Shown one piece after another: positions 26,819-35,895 of a stretch of DNA of 64,000 bases. How positions within the stretch are numbered: position 1 is the stretch's first letter; every line of letters begins with the position of its first letter. The stretch spans positions 186,001 through 250,000 of the forward strand of contig CAWBRU010000004.1 of assembly GCA_963791325.1 (NCBI GenBank), written 5' to 3'. The DNA comes from JBEVJK01 sp963791325. GTDB taxonomy: Bacteria; Pseudomonadota; Alphaproteobacteria; Rhizobiales; Rhizobiaceae. The position numbers were made by a program, and so were the translations under genes. Under the pieces are notes generated by a model. That model made no database searches and was not told the DNA's origin. It worked only from the letters and a program-made list of their open reading frames with translations.

Positions 26819-26864
26819 AGGTCGCGACGCTCCCCCGCGCCCCCAACCTGGTTCCGAGACCGAG

Positions 26865-27323
26865 ATGGCCGATTCCGAAGACCCACACCTGCTGATTGTC
26901 GAGGCGCGCTTCTATGACGGCCTCTCCGACGCCCTGTTGGCCGGCGCCAAAGCGGCGCTCGACGAGGCGGGCGCGAGCTATGACGTGGTTACCGTGCCGG
27001 GCGCCCTGGAAATTCCGGCGGCGATCTCGTTCGCCATCGATGCGGCCGAGGAAGAAGGCACAGATTATGACGGCTTCGTCGCTCTCGGCTGCGTCATCCG
27101 CGGCGAGACCTACCATTTCGATATCGTCGCCAACGAGTCGAGCCGCGGACTGATGATGCTGGCGGTCGACGAATCGCTGGCGATCGGCAACGGCATCCTG
27201 ACCGTCGAGAACGAGGCGCAGGCCTGGGTCAGGGCGCGCCGCAACGAAGGCGACAAAGGCGGCTTTGCCGCGCGTGCCGCCCTCACCATGATCGCCTTGC
27301 GCAAGCGGCTGGGCGTCGCCTGA
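26865..27323 (+). CDS. ribH: 6,7-dimethyl-8-ribityllumazine synthase
   Basis: Joins the pyrimidine from RibD with dihydroxybutanone phosphate in the step before riboflavin synthase. Conserved segments are VPGALEIPAAI (substrate phosphate region), LGCVIRGETYHFD (catalytic histidine) and GILTVENEAQA. The 152-residue length is normal for the type encoded with ribD/ribE. It lies four bases before nusB, an old and widespread pairing. Confidence 0.95.
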   Translation: MADSEDPHLLIVEARFYDGLSDALLAGAKAALDEAGASYDVVTVPGALEIPAAISFAIDAAEEEGTDYDGFVALGCVIRGETYHFDIVANESSRGLMMLAVDESLAIGNGILTVENEAQAWVRARRNEGDKGGFAARAALTMIALRKRLGVA

Positions 27324-27326
27324 GCC

Positions 27327-27824
27327 ATGGTTGCTCCGTCGACCGACAGCAGCGCGACGCGGGCAGCGAACAAGCGCGGTGCGGCCCGCCTGGCGGCCGT
27401 CCAGGCGCTCTACCAGATGGACGTCGCCGGCAGCGGTTTGCTTGAAATCACCGCCGAATACGAGGCGTTCCGGCTGGGCAAGGAGGTCGACGGGGCCGTC
27501 TACCGCGAGGCCGACGCCCAATGGTTTCGCGCCATCCTGGCGGGCGTCGTCGAAAAGCAGAAGCTCATCGATCCGATCGTTCGCCAGGCGCTCAGCGAGG
27601 ACTGGCCGCTGTCGCGGCTGGATTCGACGCTGCGCGCCATCATGAGGGCAGGGGTGTTCGAGCTGGTCGAGCGGCCCGATGTGCCGGTCGCGGTGATCGT
27701 CAGCGAATATGTCGACATCGCCAAGGCCTTCTACGAAGACGACGAGCCCAAATTGGTCAACGCCGTGCTCGACCGCGTCGCCCGTCGGGTGCGCGGGGAG
27801 GGCCGCGGCAAGGACCTGCCGTGA
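27327..27824 (+). CDS. nusB: Transcription antitermination factor NusB
   Basis: NusB with NusE (S10) binds boxA RNA for rRNA antitermination. All-helical, 165 residues, with RGAARLAAVQALYQMDVAG at the N-terminus and DSTLRAIMRAGVFEL and VIVSEYVDIAKAFY in the core. The 10-residue N-terminal and basic C-terminal tails (VRGEGRGKDLP) vary in the family. Its stop overlaps the start of the MFS gene as GTGA. Confidence 0.94.
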   Translation: MVAPSTDSSATRAANKRGAARLAAVQALYQMDVAGSGLLEITAEYEAFRLGKEVDGAVYREADAQWFRAILAGVVEKQKLIDPIVRQALSEDWPLSRLDSTLRAIMRAGVFELVERPDVPVAVIVSEYVDIAKAFYEDDEPKLVNAVLDRVARRVRGEGRGKDLP

Positions 27825-29065
27825 ACGCCGAGACGGGCGGGGGCCAGGCGCGGCGCACGGCCGTCATCCTTGCCATGGCTCAGGCGATCGTCGGCTCTGC
27901 GGCGCCGATCTGCCTGTCCGTCGGCGGCCTAGTCGGTGCACAGCTTCTCGGCCAGGACAAGTCGCTCGCGACCCTGCCGGTCACCTCGTTCAATGTCGGC
28001 GTGGCGCTCGGCGCATTGCCGGCTGCGGCGGTGCTGCGCAATGCCGGTCTGCGCCGCGGCTTCATGACCGGCACGGTCGTCACCGGAATGGGCGGGGCGG
28101 TCGCCACCGCAGCGCTGTTTCAGGCGAGCTTCTGGCTGTTTGCGCTCGGCCTCCTCTTGGTCGGCGTCGGCGGCGCCTTCGTTCAGCAGTTCCGCTTCGC
28201 CGCTGCCGACAATGCGCCACCGCAATTCAAGGCCAGAGCCATCTCCTTCGTGCTCGCCGGCGGCATCGTAACCGCGGTTCTGGGGCCGCAGATCGTCATC
28301 TTCACCCGCGAGCTGCTCGCTCCGGTGATGTTTGCCGGCGCCTTCGCCTCGATCATCGCCTTGGCGGCGGCCGGCGCGCTCACTCTGTCGTTCCTGCGGA
28401 TTGCTCGGCATCCGGCGCATGAGACATCCCTCGACGAGGAGTCGTCCCGGCCGCTCTCGACGATCGTCGCCCAACCGCGCTTCGCCGTCGGTCTGCTCTG
28501 CGCGGTGGGCTCCTTCGCCCTGATGAGCTTCCTGATGACCGGCGCGCCGCTCGCCATGGTCGGCTGCGGTCTGTCGACGGATCAGGCCACGCTCGGCATC
28601 TCCTGGCATGTCATGGCCATGTACGGGCCAAGCTTCTTCACCGGCCGGCTGATCCACCGGTTCGGCGCCGAGCGCATTGTCGCGTTCGGGCTTGCGCTGC
28701 TGATCTGCTGTGCGGCCGTGGCTCTGTCGGGCATCGCGCTCTGGCAGTTCTGGACGGCGCTGGTCCTGCTCGGGCTCGGCTGGAACTTCGGCTTCATCGG
28801 CGCCACGGCCATGGTGGCGGAGAGCTACCGCCCTGCAGAAAAGGCCAAGGTCCAGGGATTCCACGATTTCGTCCTGTTCGGCAGCGTCGCCATGGCCTCG
28901 CTGATGGCGGGCGCGATCTACAACGCATTCGGCTGGAGCATGCTCAACTGGATCGCCGTCCCGGCCGTCATCGTGTGCCTGGTCGGGCTCGTCGCCCTTC
29001 CGCTTTTGCCCGCTCGGCCTGAGACTTTGCGGCTGTCGCTCGCCAGCCGGCGAAAACACGGCTGA
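27821..29065 (+). CDS. MFS transporter
   Basis: A 414-residue major-facilitator permease with about 12 hydrophobic helices. The start is a GTG overlapping the nusB stop, so the two are translationally coupled. The loop after helix 2 reads RNAGLRRGFMTG, a loose match to the family's cytoplasmic motif. A long polar loop after helix 6 (HPAHETSLDEESSRPLST) separates the halves. The second half holds HVMAMYGPSFFTGRLIHRFG. The C-terminal tail is basic. The substrate is not evident; proximity to riboflavin genes is suggestive at most. Confidence 0.88.
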   Translation: MNAETGGGQARRTAVILAMAQAIVGSAAPICLSVGGLVGAQLLGQDKSLATLPVTSFNVGVALGALPAAAVLRNAGLRRGFMTGTVVTGMGGAVATAALFQASFWLFALGLLLVGVGGAFVQQFRFAAADNAPPQFKARAISFVLAGGIVTAVLGPQIVIFTRELLAPVMFAGAFASIIALAAAGALTLSFLRIARHPAHETSLDEESSRPLSTIVAQPRFAVGLLCAVGSFALMSFLMTGAPLAMVGCGLSTDQATLGISWHVMAMYGPSFFTGRLIHRFGAERIVAFGLALLICCAAVALSGIALWQFWTALVLLGLGWNFGFIGATAMVAESYRPAEKAKVQGFHDFVLFGSVAMASLMAGAIYNAFGWSMLNWIAVPAVIVCLVGLVALPLLPARPETLRLSLASRRKHG

Positions 29066-29079
29066 AAAGCAACAAAACC

Positions 29080-29108
29080 TTGACGATCAAAGGCGTCTTT
29101 CGCATACA
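29080..29108 (+). promoter_or_regulatory. Probable sigma-70-type promoter of hppA
   Basis: TTGACG at 29080-29085 and CATACA at 29103-29108 are separated by 17 bp, a near-ideal housekeeping promoter. It lies about 105 bp before the hppA start in the gap after the MFS gene and is the clearest promoter-like match I found in the window. Confidence 0.55.
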
Positions 29109-29212
29109 CCCCAGCTGAGGTCCGCGCCGGTGCAGCTATTTTGATGCATCCCGGGCTCCGTCTCCATCGGTCCGCAGAGGGGTCTCGGACCAAACCCAAG
29201 GGTATTCGGCAT

Positions 29213-31357
29213 ATGCTTCTCGTCGTCATCGCCTGTGGCTTGCTCTCAATTTTGTACGCCATCTGGGCGACGCGATCGGTGTTGGCTTCCGACCAGGGAA
29301 GCCAGCGCATGCAGGAGATCGCCGGTGCCATCCGCGAGGGCGCGCAGGCCTATCTCGCCCGCCAGTATACCACCATCGCGATCGTCGGCGTCGTCGTCTT
29401 CCTGCTCGCCTGGTGGCTGCTCTCCGGCACGGCGGCGATCGGCTTCCTGATCGGCGCGGTGCTCTCCGGGGCGGCCGGCTTCATCGGCATGCATGTCTCG
29501 GTGCGGGCCAATGTGCGCACCGCCCAGGCCGCCTCCAACAGCCTTGCGGCCGGCCTCGACATCGCCTTCAAGTCGGGCGCCATCACCGGGCTCTTGGTCG
29601 CCGGCCTGGCGCTGCTCGGCGTGTCCGTCTATTTCTGGGTGCTGATCGGCCCGCTCGGCCATGCGCCGGCCGACCGCACCGTCGTCGACGCGCTGGTGGC
29701 GCTGGGCTTCGGCGCGTCGCTGATCTCGATCTTCGCCCGTCTCGGCGGCGGCATCTTCACCAAGGGTGCCGACGTCGGCGGCGATCTGGTCGGCAAGGTC
29801 GAAGCCGGCATCCCGGAGGACGATCCGCGCAACCCCGCCACCATCGCCGACAATGTCGGCGACAATGTCGGCGATTGCGCCGGCATGGCCGCCGACCTGT
29901 TCGAGACCTATGCGGTGACCGTGGTCGCCACGATGGTGCTGGCCGCGATCTTCTTCGGCGCGTCACCGATCCTCTATCAGACGATGCTCTATCCGCTCGC
30001 CATCTGCGGCACCTGCATCATCACCTCGATCGTCGGCACTTTCTTCGTCAAGCTCGGCGCCAACGGCTCGATCATGGGCGCGCTCTACAAGGGGCTGATC
30101 GTCACCGGCCTTCTGTCGATCGTCGGTCTCGGTGCGGCGACGTCGCTGACCATCGGCTGGGGCGACATCGGCACCGTCAACGGCATGGCGCTGAAGGGCT
30201 CGCATTTGTTCACCTGCGGCCTGGTCGGCCTGGTGGTGACCGGTCTCATCGTGATCATCACCGAATACTACACCGGCACCAACAAGCGGCCGGTAAACTC
30301 GATCGCCCAGGCCTCGGTCACCGGCCACGGCACCAACGTCATCCAAGGCCTGGCGGTTTCGCTGGAATCCACGGCGCTGCCGGCGCTCGTCATCGTCGGC
30401 GGCATCATTTCGACCTTCCAGCTCGGCGGCCTGTTCGGTACGGCGATTGCGGTCACCACGATGCTTGGCCTTGCCGGCATGATCGTGGCCCTCGATGCCT
30501 TCGGCCCGGTCACCGACAATGCCGGCGGCATTGCCGAAATGGCGGGCCTGCCCAAGGAGGTGCGCCATTCCACCGATGCGCTCGATGCGGTCGGCAACAC
30601 CACCAAGGCGGTGACCAAAGGCTATGCGATCGGCTCGGCCGGCCTCGGTGCTCTGGTGCTGTTTGCCGCCTACAGCTACGACCTGCAATATTTCGCGGCC
30701 AACCCCACGCAGTTCCCGTATTTCAGCGATCTCGGCACCGTCTCCTTCGACCTCTCCAATCCCTATGTGGTGGCCGGGCTGATCTTCGGCGGCCTGATCC
30801 CCTATCTGTTCGGCGGCATCGCGATGACGGCGGTCGGCCGGGCCGCCGGCTCGATCGTCGAGGAGGTCCGCCGGCAGTTCCGCGAAAAGCCCGGCATCAT
30901 GGAAGGCCGCGACCGGCCCGATTATGCCCGAGCCGTCGACCTTCTGACGCGGGCCGCCATCCGCGAGATGATCGTGCCGTCACTGCTGCCGGTCCTGGCG
31001 CCGCTGGTCGTCTATTTCGGCGTGCTTTTGATTTCCGGATCGAAGGCCTCTGCGTTCGCGGCGCTCGGAGCCTCGCTGCTCGGCGTCATCGTCAACGGCC
31101 TGTTCGTCGCCATCTCCATGACCTCCGGCGGCGGCGCCTGGGACAATGCCAAGAAATCGTTCGAAGACGGCTTCACCGACAAGAACGGGGTCAAGCACAT
31201 GAAGGGCTCGGAGGCGCATAAGGCCTCGGTGACGGGCGACACCGTCGGCGACCCCTACAAGGACACCGCCGGCCCCGCCGTCAATCCGGCGATCAAGATC
31301 ACCAACATCGTCGCGCTTCTGTTGCTCGCCGTGCTCGCCCACAGTGCCGCTGCCTGA
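29213..31357 (+). CDS. hppA: Membrane-bound proton-translocating pyrophosphatase, K+-independent type
   Basis: Hydrolyses pyrophosphate and pumps protons across the inner membrane. It has 714 residues with about 16 membrane helices. The active-site signature GADVGGDLVGKVEAGIPEDD is followed by NPATIADNVGDNVGDCAG (about residues 207-224). Position 465 is Lys in GNTTKAVTKG; Lys here marks the potassium-independent class, whereas Ala marks K+-dependent enzymes. I chose the ATG at 29213 because it gives the standard N-terminus (MLLVVIACGL) and follows AAGGG; upstream in-frame ATGs add non-family sequence. A strong terminator follows. Confidence 0.95.
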   Translation: MLLVVIACGLLSILYAIWATRSVLASDQGSQRMQEIAGAIREGAQAYLARQYTTIAIVGVVVFLLAWWLLSGTAAIGFLIGAVLSGAAGFIGMHVSVRANVRTAQAASNSLAAGLDIAFKSGAITGLLVAGLALLGVSVYFWVLIGPLGHAPADRTVVDALVALGFGASLISIFARLGGGIFTKGADVGGDLVGKVEAGIPEDDPRNPATIADNVGDNVGDCAGMAADLFETYAVTVVATMVLAAIFFGASPILYQTMLYPLAICGTCIITSIVGTFFVKLGANGSIMGALYKGLIVTGLLSIVGLGAATSLTIGWGDIGTVNGMALKGSHLFTCGLVGLVVTGLIVIITEYYTGTNKRPVNSIAQASVTGHGTNVIQGLAVSLESTALPALVIVGGIISTFQLGGLFGTAIAVTTMLGLAGMIVALDAFGPVTDNAGGIAEMAGLPKEVRHSTDALDAVGNTTKAVTKGYAIGSAGLGALVLFAAYSYDLQYFAANPTQFPYFSDLGTVSFDLSNPYVVAGLIFGGLIPYLFGGIAMTAVGRAAGSIVEEVRRQFREKPGIMEGRDRPDYARAVDLLTRAAIREMIVPSLLPVLAPLVVYFGVLLISGSKASAFAALGASLLGVIVNGLFVAISMTSGGGAWDNAKKSFEDGFTDKNGVKHMKGSEAHKASVTGDTVGDPYKDTAGPAVNPAIKITNIVALLLLAVLAHSAAA

Positions 31358-31374
31358 ACGAGCGCCACACACGC

Positions 31375-31410
31375 AGAGGGCCGCGGCAGTGCTGCCGCGG
31401 CCCTCTCGTT
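31375..31410. terminator. Bidirectional terminator between hppA and bamE
   Basis: A perfect 15-bp stem, AGAGGGCCGCGGCAG (31375-31389) with CTGCCGCGGCCCTCT (31392-31406), closes over TG and is followed by CGTTTC. It lies between two converging genes and can serve both strands. Confidence 0.8.
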
Positions 31411-31431
31411 TCACCCTGCCGGCAAACCTCC

Positions 31432-31959
31432 TCAGCCTCCGCCGCCGCCGCCGCCACCCTGGCCCGGGAGGCTGACCGGCGAGGATTTGACGCCGGCAAT
31501 CATCTGGCCGATGAAGTTCTGGTCCTTGCCGCCGGTCGGCGTCGTCCGTGAGATGAAATCGAACACTCTGCCGTCCTTGAGGCCGTAATTGGCGATCTGA
31601 GTGACACGGCCGTCGGCGCCGAAATAGACAGCAAGCACCCGCTGGTTGACGATGTGCGGATTGAGAAACGCGACCGGCCGCTTACGGGTCTGGGAAATGT
31701 AGTAGAACACCTCGTTGTCGAAGGTCGCGGTGGTCGACGGCGATCCGAGCGCCAGGATCACCTGTTCGCGGCTCGAGCCGACCGGCACCTGGTCGATCTG
31801 CTGCTGGTCGATGACATAACCCTGGGTCAGCGTCTCGCTGGGGTTCAGCCCGAGCTTCTCGGCCCCGGTGCAGCCGGCGAGCACCGCCATGGCGGCGAGC
31901 GTGGAAAGTGAAAGCAGATTGGTTCTTCGCTGCGCTGGCTGGTCGATATGCAAGCCCAC
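31432..31959 (-). CDS. bamE: Outer membrane protein assembly factor BamE (SmpA/OmlA lipoprotein)
   Basis: BamE is an outer-membrane lipoprotein of the beta-barrel assembly machine. The signal ends in a lipobox (AAMAVLAGC). The SmpA/OmlA fold follows: QVPVGSSREQVILALGSPST, YYISQTRKRPVAFLNPHIVN, VLAVYFGADGRVTQIANYGL. I place the start at the GTG at 31959, about 5-6 bases after AGGA; the GTG at 31965 lies too close to it. An odd feature is the C-terminal tail, PGQGGGGGGGG, eight glycines from a GGC-type repeat that may vary in length between strains. It is divergent from the bc1 chaperone gene. Confidence 0.9.
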   Translation of the reverse strand: MGLHIDQPAQRRTNLLSLSTLAAMAVLAGCTGAEKLGLNPSETLTQGYVIDQQQIDQVPVGSSREQVILALGSPSTTATFDNEVFYYISQTRKRPVAFLNPHIVNQRVLAVYFGADGRVTQIANYGLKDGRVFDFISRTTPTGGKDQNFIGQMIAGVKSSPVSLPGQGGGGGGGG

Positions 31960-32075
31960 GGCCACTCCTCAGTCCCTGATCCGGGCCCGGCTTGCATGGG
32001 GACGCGAAACCGGTAAACCAGCTCACGACCGATGCATCCTGGCCTATCCCCTCGAGGTCCCAAGGAGACCCCGTC

Positions 32076-32618
32076 ATGTTCCAACGCTTTTTCGGTCGCC
32101 GAAATCAGGCCAACCGGGCGGTGGTCGACGCGCTCTACGGTCAAATCGTGGCAGCGGCGCGGCAGCCGATTCTTTATTCGGTTTGGGCCGTTCCCGACAC
32201 TCCGCTCGGCCGCTTCGAGATGCTCTCGGTGCACGTTTTTCTTTTCCTGCACCGGGTCCGCGCTGCGGCACCGCCTCTGCCCGAGATCGCCCAGGATCTG
32301 ACCGACGTCTTTTTCGCCGATGTCGAGGACGCGCTGCGGGCATTCGGCATCGGCGACCTCGGGGTGCCGAAGCGGATGAAGAAGCTCGCCCGGATGTTCT
32401 ACGGCCGCGCCCAGGCCTATGGCGCGGCGGTCGATGCCGGCGACCACGCCGCGTTGGCCGCTGCCTTGCTGCGCAATATTCGGCCCGACGCCGGCGCATG
32501 GAGCGGTGCTGCGCCGCTCGCCGACTACCTGCTGGCGGCCTATGCCGCCTTGAGCGGCCAGGCCGGGGCGGACCTGGCCTCCGGCAGGCTTCACTTCCCG
32601 CCGGCGATCACCACATAG
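32076..32618 (+). CDS. Ubiquinol-cytochrome c chaperone family protein (CBP3-like)
   Basis: A 180-residue protein of the family related to mitochondrial Cbp3, needed for assembly of cytochrome b of complex III. The signature is AARQPILYSVWAVPDTPLGR with FEMLSVHVFLFLHR and the later GDLGVPKRMKKLARMFYGR. It is probably cytoplasmic and acts at the membrane. The ATG at 32076 follows AAGGAG. It sits 15 bp before the DUF177 gene. Confidence 0.9.
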   Translation: MFQRFFGRRNQANRAVVDALYGQIVAAARQPILYSVWAVPDTPLGRFEMLSVHVFLFLHRVRAAAPPLPEIAQDLTDVFFADVEDALRAFGIGDLGVPKRMKKLARMFYGRAQAYGAAVDAGDHAALAAALLRNIRPDAGAWSGAAPLADYLLAAYAALSGQAGADLASGRLHFPPAITT

Positions 32619-32633
32619 GAGAAAGGTCCGGCC

Positions 32634-33173
32634 ATGATCAAGCTCAAGCCAAGCCCCGTCTCCTTCCTCGCCCATGTCGGGCGCTTGCCCGAGCGCGGCA
32701 TGCCGGTGGTCATCGAGGCCGATGAAGAGCAGCGCCGGCGTCTGGCCGAGGATCATGGCCTGATCGCCGTCGATCGCTACCGCGCCGAGCTTCTGGTGTC
32801 GCGTTGGAAACGCCACGGCGTCAAGGTCGATGGCGCGGTGGAGGCCGACATCGTCCAGGAATGCGGGGTGACGCTGGAGCCGCTCCCGAGCCACCTTGCG
32901 GCCCCGTTTTCGGCGCTCTACCTGCCGGCCGACTCCAAACTTGGCCGCGAGGGCTTCGAGACCGGCGGTGAGATCCTGCTCGATGCGGAGGGCCCGGACA
33001 GCCCCGAATTGTTCAGCGGCGACACCATCGATGTCGGCGCGCTGGCGGAGGAGTATTTCGAGCTGGCGATCGACCCCTATGCGCGCGCGCCCGGCGCCAG
33101 CGCGGCAGTCGCCGACAACGCTGATCGGCCGGGTTCCGCATTCGCGAAATTAGCGGAATTGAAGAAGCGGTGA
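32634..33173 (+). CDS. DUF177 (YceD-like) protein
   Basis: A 179-residue cytosolic acidic protein. The C-terminal region VEADIVQECGVTLEPLPSHL followed by an acidic stretch (GEILLDAEGPDSPELFSGDT, IDVGALAEEYFELAIDPYAR) is the DUF177 signature. E. coli YceD and plant relatives are linked to 23S rRNA/50S biogenesis and are often next to rpmF. Here rpmF is absent and plsX follows, an order common in Rhizobiales. Confidence 0.88.
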   Translation: MIKLKPSPVSFLAHVGRLPERGMPVVIEADEEQRRRLAEDHGLIAVDRYRAELLVSRWKRHGVKVDGAVEADIVQECGVTLEPLPSHLAAPFSALYLPADSKLGREGFETGGEILLDAEGPDSPELFSGDTIDVGALAEEYFELAIDPYARAPGASAAVADNADRPGSAFAKLAELKKR

Positions 33174-33302
33174 GATGCCGGGTCATCCGCGCGGGATTGC
33201 GTCAAGCGATCCGATTTCAATGTTGTGCCGCCACACAAAACCGCTATTTTCGCCAGGCTTCCCAACCCCGCGCGCCGGGGCAGCTCGTGAGATGTTTGCC
33301 GC

Positions 33303-34382
33303 GTGATCCGAATCTCCATTGACGCCATGGGCGGCGATCATGGCCCGAGCGTGGTCCTGCCGGCCTTGACGAAGGTCCTGGCGCGGCGCCCCGATGTCCG
33401 CTTCCTGATCTTCGGGCAGGAGGAGGTCGTGCGGCCGATCCTTGCCGGGTTGCCGCAGCTCGTAGACGCCAGCGAGTTCTCCCACTGCGATGTCGCCGTG
33501 CGGATGGACGACAAGCCGAGCCAGGCCTTGCGGCACGGGCGCTGGAAATCGTCGATGTGGCGGGCAATCGAAGCGGTCAAGAACGGTCAGGCCGATGTCT
33601 GCGTATCGGCGGGCAACACCGGCGCGCTGATGGCGATGGCGCGCTTTTGCCTGCGCACCATGGCCAATATCGACCGGCCGGCGATTGCGGCACTGTGGCC
33701 CACCGTGCGCAGCGAAAGCGTGGTGCTCGATGTCGGCGCCACGATCGGCGCAGATGCCCAACAGCTGATCGACTTCGCCATTCTCGGCGCCGCCATGGCG
33801 CGAGCCGTGCTCGGCCCGGAGCGGCCGACGGTCGGGCTGCTCAATGTCGGGGTCGAGGAGATCAAGGGCCAGGAGGATGTCAAGGAGGCCGGGCTCCTTT
33901 TGCGCGAAGCCAATTTGAAATCGCTCGACTATCGCGGCTTCGTCGAGGGCGACGACATCGGCAAAGGCACGGTCGACGTGGTCGTGACCGAGGGCTTTGC
34001 CGGCAACATCGCGCTGAAGACCGCCGAGGGCACCGCCCGCCAGATCGGCGAATATCTGCGCGCTGCGATGAGCCGCACCTTGCTGGCCAAGATCGGTTAT
34101 GTGTTCGCCCGGGGGGCTTTCCAGCGCCTGCGCGAGAAGATGGATGTGCGCAAGGCCAATGGCGGCGTCTTTCTCGGCCTGAATGGGATCGTCGTGAAAA
34201 GCCACGGCGGAGCAGATGAGGAAGGCTTTGCCGCCGCCATCGATCTCGGCTACGACATGGTCCGCAACCGCTTGATCGAACGCATCAAAGCCGACCTCGA
34301 AACCTTCCATGCCCGGCAGCCGCAGATTGCGGCCGGCGCCGCCGCTCGGGCCGTTGAAGGTGAAGAGCAGGGAACCGAATGA
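33303..34382 (+). CDS. plsX: Phosphate acyltransferase PlsX
   Basis: Converts acyl-ACP to acyl-phosphate for PlsY, the first committed step of phospholipid synthesis. The N-terminal signature IDAMGGDHGPSVVLPALTKV and the middle VCVSAGNTGALMAMARF are diagnostic. Length is 359 residues from a GTG at 33303. It overlaps fabH by ATGA, coupling phospholipid and fatty-acid initiation enzymes. Confidence 0.95.
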   Translation: MIRISIDAMGGDHGPSVVLPALTKVLARRPDVRFLIFGQEEVVRPILAGLPQLVDASEFSHCDVAVRMDDKPSQALRHGRWKSSMWRAIEAVKNGQADVCVSAGNTGALMAMARFCLRTMANIDRPAIAALWPTVRSESVVLDVGATIGADAQQLIDFAILGAAMARAVLGPERPTVGLLNVGVEEIKGQEDVKEAGLLLREANLKSLDYRGFVEGDDIGKGTVDVVVTEGFAGNIALKTAEGTARQIGEYLRAAMSRTLLAKIGYVFARGAFQRLREKMDVRKANGGVFLGLNGIVVKSHGGADEEGFAAAIDLGYDMVRNRLIERIKADLETFHARQPQIAAGAAARAVEGEEQGTE

Positions 34383-35350
34383 TCAGATCCGTCGTGCGCG
34401 GGGTCGGCTCCGCGCTGCCCAGCCGCATCATGAAGAATGCCGATTTCGAAGGCATGGTCGAGACGTCGGACGCCTGGATTGCGCAGCGCACCGGGATTCG
34501 CCAGCGCCATATCGCCGGCGACGGCGAGACCACGGCCTCGCTCGGCGAGGCAGCGGCCCGCGAGGCGCTGGCCGACGCAGAGCTGACCGCTGCCGATCTC
34601 GACCTGGTCATCCTCGCCACCTCCACGCCCAACAACACCTTCCCGGCCACCGCCGTCGACATCCAGGAACGGCTGGGCATGCATCATGGCTTCGCCTTCG
34701 ACATGCAGGCGGTGTGCTCGGGGTTCGTCTATGCACTGACCACGGCCGACCTCTATCTGCGCGGGGGGCATGCCAAGCGGGTGCTGGTGATCGGCTCGGA
34801 GACCTTCTCGCGCATTCTCGACTGGACCGACCGTTCGACCTGCGTGCTGTTCGGCGACGGCGCGGGGGCGCTGGTGCTGGAGGCGGACGAGGGCGGCGGC
34901 ACGCTCGCCGACCGCGGCGTGATCGCGGCCAGCCTGCGTTCGGACGGCACCCATCGCAGCAAGCTCTATGTCGACGGCGGACCCTCGACCACCGGCACCG
35001 TTGGCGTGCTGCGCATGGAGGGCCGCGAGGTGTTCAAGCACGCCGTCGGCATGATCACCGACGTGGTCGAAGCCACCTTCGCCCAGGCCGGCATCACCGC
35101 CGGTGACCTCGACTGGTTCGTCCCCCACCAGGCCAACAAGCGCATCATCGATGCATCGGCCAAGAAACTCGGCATCGCCGAGGGCAAGGTGGTGATCACC
35201 GTCGACCGCCACGGCAACACGTCGGCCGCCTCTGTGCCGCTTGCCCTGGCCGAGGCCGTCAAGGACGGGCGCATTCGCAAAGGCCAGCTGGTCCTGCTCG
35301 AGGCGATGGGCGGCGGATTCACCTGGGGCGCGGTGCTCCTGCGCTGGTAG
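34379..35350 (+). CDS. fabH: 3-oxoacyl-ACP synthase III (KAS III)
   Basis: Condenses acetyl-CoA with malonyl-ACP to start type II fatty-acid synthesis. The catalytic triad is Cys113 (AVCSGFVYAL), His250 (PHQANKRII) and Asn280 (HGNTSAAS). The C-terminal AMGGGFTWGAVLLRW is typical. Length is 323 residues. Its ATG overlaps the plsX stop. Confidence 0.96.
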   Translation: MIRSVVRGVGSALPSRIMKNADFEGMVETSDAWIAQRTGIRQRHIAGDGETTASLGEAAAREALADAELTAADLDLVILATSTPNNTFPATAVDIQERLGMHHGFAFDMQAVCSGFVYALTTADLYLRGGHAKRVLVIGSETFSRILDWTDRSTCVLFGDGAGALVLEADEGGGTLADRGVIAASLRSDGTHRSKLYVDGGPSTTGTVGVLRMEGREVFKHAVGMITDVVEATFAQAGITAGDLDWFVPHQANKRIIDASAKKLGIAEGKVVITVDRHGNTSAASVPLALAEAVKDGRIRKGQLVLLEAMGGGFTWGAVLLRW

Positions 35351-35447
35351 CGCGGCCGACGCCCGCCACCTTGACCTTGCCCGGCTCTTTCCCTATCGTC
35401 CTAGTTCTTGTTTCAATTGCGCTTTTTGAGACGGTAGGACGACCCGC

Positions 35448-35771
35448 ATGGGCGGAAAGACGTTGACACGCGCCGACCTCGCCGAGGCCGTCTACCGCAA
35501 GGTAGGACTTTCGCGCACCGAGTCCGCCGAACTGGTCGAGAATGTGCTCGACGAAATCTGCGAGGCGATCGTCCGGGGCGAAACCGTCAAGCTCTCATCG
35601 TTTGCCACCTTCCACGTTCGCGGCAAGAACGAGCGCGTCGGGCGCAACCCGAAAACCGGCGAGGAAGTGCCGATTCTGCCGCGCCGGGTGATGACCTTCA
35701 AAGCGTCGAATGTGCTTAAGAGCCGCATTTTGCGGACCCATCAGACGAACAGACACAAATCCGGCAAATAG
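35448..35771 (+). CDS. ihfA: Integration host factor subunit alpha
   Basis: A DNA-bending HU/IHF protein of 107 residues that pairs with IhfB. It shows TRADLAEAVYRKVGLSRTES at the N-terminus, LSSFATFHVRGKNERVGRNP with the beta-arm loop (KTGEEVPILPRRVMTF), and ends with a short basic tail (RTHQTNRHKSGK). It lies between fabH and the merR gene, its usual place in Rhizobiales. Confidence 0.94.
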   Translation: MGGKTLTRADLAEAVYRKVGLSRTESAELVENVLDEICEAIVRGETVKLSSFATFHVRGKNERVGRNPKTGEEVPILPRRVMTFKASNVLKSRILRTHQTNRHKSGK

Positions 35772-35794
35772 TCTGTACAACCCAGAAATTCGGC

Positions 35795-35823
35795 TTGACC
35801 TGCATATGACCGGTGCGCAAACT
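35795..35823 (+). promoter_or_regulatory. Possible promoter of the merR-family gene
   Basis: TTGACC (35795-35800) and CAAACT (35818-35823) are spaced by 17 bp, about 70 bp upstream of the regulator start. The -10 match is only fair. Confidence 0.3.
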
Positions 35824-35895
35824 AACGCCGGGCTTGAATAGTGTTGCGCAAACCGCTGAAATACTGACGAATCGGTTAGCTAGCGGGTATTTCGG

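Noticed and set aside
25020..26870. FMN riboswitch controlling the riboflavin genes
   Set aside because: No AGGGGYGGGGTGAAATTCC-like RFN core was found before ribD, ribE or ribH; the genes simply continue from glyA-nrdR.
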